Below are positions 8,032-10,097 of a DNA stretch of 10,097 nucleotides, in pieces. The DNA is taken from positions 1 through 10,097 of the forward strand of contig JAEWEH010000496.1 in assembly GCA_023389535.1 (NCBI GenBank). The letters run 5' to 3'. The position numbers and the translations under genes are program-made. The notes beneath the pieces are model-generated. The model was not told the origin of the DNA, did no database searches, and saw only the letters and a list, made by a program, of their open reading frames with translations. The stretch comes from Pseudomonadota bacterium. Its GTDB lineage: Bacteria > Pseudomonadota > Gammaproteobacteria > Burkholderiales > Burkholderiaceae_B. Position 1 is the first letter of the stretch, and each line of letters opens with the position of its first letter.

Positions 8032-8037
8032 ATTGTA
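8032..8037 (-). promoter_or_regulatory. surE operon promoter -10 (TACAAT)
   Basis: On the minus strand TACAAT (5 of 6 consensus bases) lies 33 nt before the surE ATG, predicting a transcript start near 8025 and a leader of about 27 nt. The matching -35 position (8060-8055, CACAAA) is poor. It lies only some 10 bp from the plsY -35, so the two divergent promoters would share or compete for polymerase contacts. Confidence 0.4.
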
Positions 8038-8047
8038 CCCGCTCGTT

Positions 8048-8076
8048 TTGGTGTTTTGTGCGAGTGTGGGTAGAAT
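8048..8076 (+). promoter_or_regulatory. plsY promoter (TTGGTG - 17 bp - TAGAAT)
   Basis: TAGAAT (8071-8076) matches the -10 consensus in 5 of 6 bases and sits 17 bp after TTGGTG (8048-8053), a half-match to the -35. The predicted start near 8083 gives a 22-nt leader carrying TAAGGAG (8089-8095), a strong ribosome site 9 nt before the plsY ATG. Confidence 0.5.
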
Positions 8077-8104
8077 CGCCGCTAATCCTAAGGAGCCCGT
8101 TCCC

Positions 8105-8746
8105 ATGTCTGTCGCCCTTTCCGTCCTGATCGCCCTTGCCCTGGTGGCGGGCTCGTATCTGCTGGGATCCATTCCTTTCGCGGTGGTGGTGACGCGCGCC
8201 ATGGGCTTGGCAGACCCGCGCAGCTTCGGTTCCGGCAACCCCGGCGCAACCAACGTGTTGCGTACCGGCAACAAGACCGCGGCGGCCCTGACCCTATTGG
8301 GCGATGCCGCCAAGGGCTGGCTGGCCGTATTCATCGCCCATTACATCAGCGAGCACTATGGCTTGTCTACTACCGTGGTGGCCGCATGCGCCGTTGCTGC
8401 GTTTCTTGGGCATCTATACCCGGTTTTCCTGGGCTTCAAAGGCGGTAAAGGGGTGGCGACTGCGTTGGGCGTGCTGCTGGCGCTCAACCCCTGGCTGGCG
8501 CTATCGACTGTGGGCACCTGGCTGATCATCGTCTATGTAAGCCGGTATTCGTCGCTGGCCGCCATCGTGTCGGCCGTCTTCGCTCCCCTCTATTATTTGC
8601 TGGGCGGCAACGTGGCCTGGGCGCTGAGCCCGGCCATTGCGATCGCCATCGTCATCATCAGCGTCTTGCTGATCTACAGGCACCAAGCCAACATCAGCCG
8701 ACTCATGACCGGCAAGGAAAGCCGCATCGGCGCCAAAAAGCGCTAG
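8105..8746 (+). CDS. plsY: Acyl-phosphate:glycerol-3-phosphate acyltransferase
   Basis: PlsY is an inner-membrane enzyme that transfers the acyl group from acyl-phosphate (made by PlsX) to glycerol-3-phosphate, giving lysophosphatidic acid, the first committed phospholipid intermediate. The 213-residue protein is mostly hydrophobic, with several membrane helices. The three conserved cytoplasmic loops are all present: [14 protein letters not shown] at 37-50, the Gly-rich phosphate-binding [10 protein letters not shown] at 110-119, and [15 protein letters not shown] at 191-205. The frame is open upstream to a TTG at 8033, but the ATG at 8105 has the ribosome site TAAGGAG and begins with the normal hydrophobic first helix. 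It diverges from the surE operon and converges on tsaD with only 3 nt between the stop codons. Confidence 0.96.
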   Translation: MSVALSVLIALALVAGSYLLGSIPFAVVVTRAMGLADPRSFGSGNPGATNVLRTGNKTAAALTLLGDAAKGWLAVFIAHYISEHYGLSTTVVAACAVAAFLGHLYPVFLGFKGGKGVATALGVLLALNPWLALSTVGTWLIIVYVSRYSSLAAIVSAVFAPLYYLLGGNVAWALSPAIAIAIVIISVLLIYRHQANISRLMTGKESRIGAKKR

Positions 8747-8753
8747 GCGCTAG
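8740..8753. repeat. GCGCTAG tandem duplication spanning two convergent stop codons
   Basis: The heptamer GCGCTAG occurs twice in tandem (8740-8746 and 8747-8753). The first copy carries the plsY TAG on the plus strand. The second carries, through its CTA, the tsaD TAG on the minus strand. It is short and may be coincidental; no clear terminator is seen around it. Confidence 0.4.
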
Positions 8754-9799
8754 GCGGGCGCCGCCGTGCAAACATCCTGCAGATCCCAGCGCGGCCGGAC
8801 CGTAAAAGCATGCCCCCTGGCGCGCAGGTCCACCAGCCCGGCCTGCACGCGTTGCGCCGCGGCGAAGGCGATCATCGCGCCGTTGTCCGTGCAGAACTCC
8901 AGCGGCGGGAAATAAACTTCCCCGCCCAGCTTGGCCATGGCCGCCAGCAGCTGCCCGCGCAAATGGCTATTGGCGCCGACGCCGCCCGCCACGACCAGGC
9001 GCTTCAGCCCGGTCTGTTTCATGGCGGCAATCGCTTTGGCGGCCAGGACATCGACGATCGCCGCCTCGGTGGCCGCGGCCAGGTCGGCGCGCTGGCGCTC
9101 CGTCAGCGCGCCGGATGCTTTTTCCAGCGCCTTCATGCGTGTCAGGACGGCAGTCTTCAGGCCGCTGAAGCTGAAATCCAGATCTCCACTATGCAGCATG
9201 GGCCGGGGCAATGCGAAAACCGTGGCATCCCCTTGCCGCGCCAGCCTGGATAGGGCCGGCCCGCCCGGATAGCCCAGCCCCATCAGCTTCGCGCTTTTGT
9301 CGAAGGCTTCGCCGGCGGCATCGTCCAGTGTCTCGCCCAACAGCTGGTAAGCGCCCACGCCGTCGACGCGCATAAGCTGCGTGTGGCCACCGGAAACCAG
9401 CAGCGCTACGAAAGGAAAAGCAGGCCGAGGCTGTGCCAGCAAGGGCGACAACAGGTGGCCTTCCAGGTGGTGGATGGGAATGGTCGGCAACTGCCGCGCC
9501 CACGCGAACGATTGGGCAACGCTTGCCCCCACCAGCAATGCCCCGGCCAGGCCCGGCCCCGCCGTGTACGCAACAGCGCCGATGTCTTCCAGGGATACAC
9601 CGGCTGTCGCCAGCACTTGTCTGGTCAGCGGAATGATGCGCTGGATGTGATCGCGCGATGCGAGCTCGGGTACGACCCCGCCATATTCCTCGTGCATGGC
9701 CACCTGGCTGTGCAGCGCATGAGCCAGCAGGCCGCGCTCGGTGCACACCAGCGCGACGCCGGTTTCATCGCAGGAGCTTTCGAAACCAATAATTAACAT
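8750..9799 (-). CDS. tsaD: tRNA N6-threonylcarbamoyladenosine synthase subunit TsaD
   Basis: TsaD (Kae1/YgjD/Gcp family) transfers the threonylcarbamoyl group to A37 of ANN-decoding tRNAs, working with TsaB and TsaE. The 349-residue protein has normal length and the ASKH ATPase fold signatures. [11 protein letters not shown] is at 7-17, the metal-binding pair H111 and H115 lies in [16 protein letters not shown] is at 133-142, and the metal-binding D305 is in [10 protein letters not shown]. The frame is open upstream to an ATG at 9877, but [13 protein letters not shown] from 9799 is the universal family N-terminus; the extra 26 residues look like untranslated leader. Ribosome-binding sequence before 9799 is only a G-rich stretch. 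The old peptidase name Gcp is a historical misassignment for this family. It is divergent from the purine permease gene and convergent with plsY. Confidence 0.97.
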   Translation of the reverse strand: MLIIGFESSCDETGVALVCTERGLLAHALHSQVAMHEEYGGVVPELASRDHIQRIIPLTRQVLATAGVSLEDIGAVAYTAGPGLAGALLVGASVAQSFAWARQLPTIPIHHLEGHLLSPLLAQPRPAFPFVALLVSGGHTQLMRVDGVGAYQLLGETLDDAAGEAFDKSAKLMGLGYPGGPALSRLARQGDATVFALPRPMLHSGDLDFSFSGLKTAVLTRMKALEKASGALTERQRADLAAATEAAIVDVLAAKAIAAMKQTGLKRLVVAGGVGANSHLRGQLLAAMAKLGGEVYFPPLEFCTDNGAMIAFAAAQRVQAGLVDLRARGHAFTVRPRWDLQDVCTAAPA

Positions 9800-9944
9800 G
9801 GGCGCCAGGCCCCCGCACTGCGCATTGCGTCTTGATGGCCGAATGTCCGCCAATTCATGCAACTTCCCTTTGAGCATTAACGGACACTAGTTTACAACCG
9901 CGGGCTGAATCGCCTTAGAATTCGCCTGCACGCCGGCTTGGGTG

Positions 9945-9967
9945 CATAATACGCCTCCCCTTTGGAG
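9945..9967 (+). promoter_or_regulatory. Permease gene -10 (CATAAT) and ribosome site (GGAG)
   Basis: CATAAT (9945-9950) is a good -10 candidate, predicting a start near 9957. GGAG at 9964-9967 lies 5 nt before the ATG at 9973 and supports that start codon. The -35 region is poor (TTCGCC at best). I see no purine riboswitch-like structure in the 173-bp spacer between tsaD and this gene. Confidence 0.4.
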
Positions 9968-9972
9968 AAAAC

Positions 9973-10097
9973 ATGCTCGAACGACTTTTCCAGCTGCGCG
10001 AACACGGCACGACCGCGCGTACCGAGATACTGGCCGGCATCACGACGTTTCTGACGATGTCGTACATCATCTTCGTCAATCCGGACATACTTTCGAG
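9973..10097 (+). CDS. NCS2-family purine permease, AzgA-like (5' part, runs off window)
   Basis: The first 41 codons of a gene cut by the window end. The N-terminus [19 protein letters not shown], followed by [20 protein letters not shown], is characteristic of the AzgA branch of the nucleobase:cation symporter-2 family (relatives of GhxP, AdeP and PbuG), inner-membrane proton symporters for adenine, guanine or hypoxanthine. The first transmembrane segment (about residues 20-37) begins within the visible part. Which base it carries cannot be told from this fragment. The ATG has a GGAG site 5 nt upstream. It is divergent from tsaD, and the gene beyond codon 41 is not visible. Confidence 0.88.
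   Translation, partial: MLERLFQLREHGTTARTEILAGITTFLTMSYIIFVNPDILS

Noticed and set aside
8728..8763. 7-bp inverted repeat (8728-8734 and 8757-8763) at the plsY/tsaD junction as a two-way terminator
   Set aside because: The loop is 22 nt and neither side has a T-run, so an intrinsic terminator is not supported.
9800..9877. In-frame 26-codon N-terminal extension of tsaD starting at an ATG at 9877
   Set aside because: The TsaD family begins almost universally just before GFESSCDET, as from 9799, and the extension has no ribosome site or recognisable sequence.

Overview
The window is an ordinary chromosomal housekeeping stretch from a GC-rich betaproteobacterium. Gene content, the protein sequences (an ArgH, RlmD and TsaD of proteobacterial type; Pcm with an N-terminal extension) and the order surE-pcm-nlpD beside plsY and tsaD suggest Burkholderiales, probably Alcaligenaceae (Bordetella/Achromobacter-like). 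The family assignment rests on recognition, not on a search. I see no phage genes, transposases, CRISPR repeats, tRNA or rRNA genes, and no convincing undescribed system.

Layout, left to right. The 5' portion of a YbdG-type MscS mechanosensitive channel gene runs leftward off the window edge (1-1016). A 197-bp divergent spacer holds a 10-bp perfect inverted repeat and a consensus TATAAT placed so close to argH that the transcript should be nearly leaderless. argH (1214-2644, last step of arginine synthesis) runs rightward and meets rlmD (3969-2641, 23S rRNA m5U methyltransferase) tail to tail, with the stop codons overlapping. Upstream of rlmD lie a short GC hairpin (probable terminator) and a Spy/CpxP-like periplasmic protein gene (4761-4138).

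Next comes a leftward gene cluster read in the order surE (7998-7240), pcm (7255-6437), nlpD-like (6421-5627) and a DNA polymerase B-type 3'-5' exonuclease gene (5630-4845). Junctions overlap or are only 15 nt apart, so it is probably one operon. It combines nucleotide/protein damage repair functions (SurE, Pcm) with a cell-division amidase-activator lipoprotein. rpoS, which follows nlpD in E. coli and several other proteobacteria, is not present here.

plsY (8105-8746, phospholipid synthesis) is divergent from surE, and both promoters fit in a 106-bp spacer. plsY converges on tsaD (9799-8750, tRNA t6A synthesis) with only 3 nt between stops. Finally, divergent from tsaD, the first 41 codons of an NCS2/AzgA-type purine permease gene run off the right edge.
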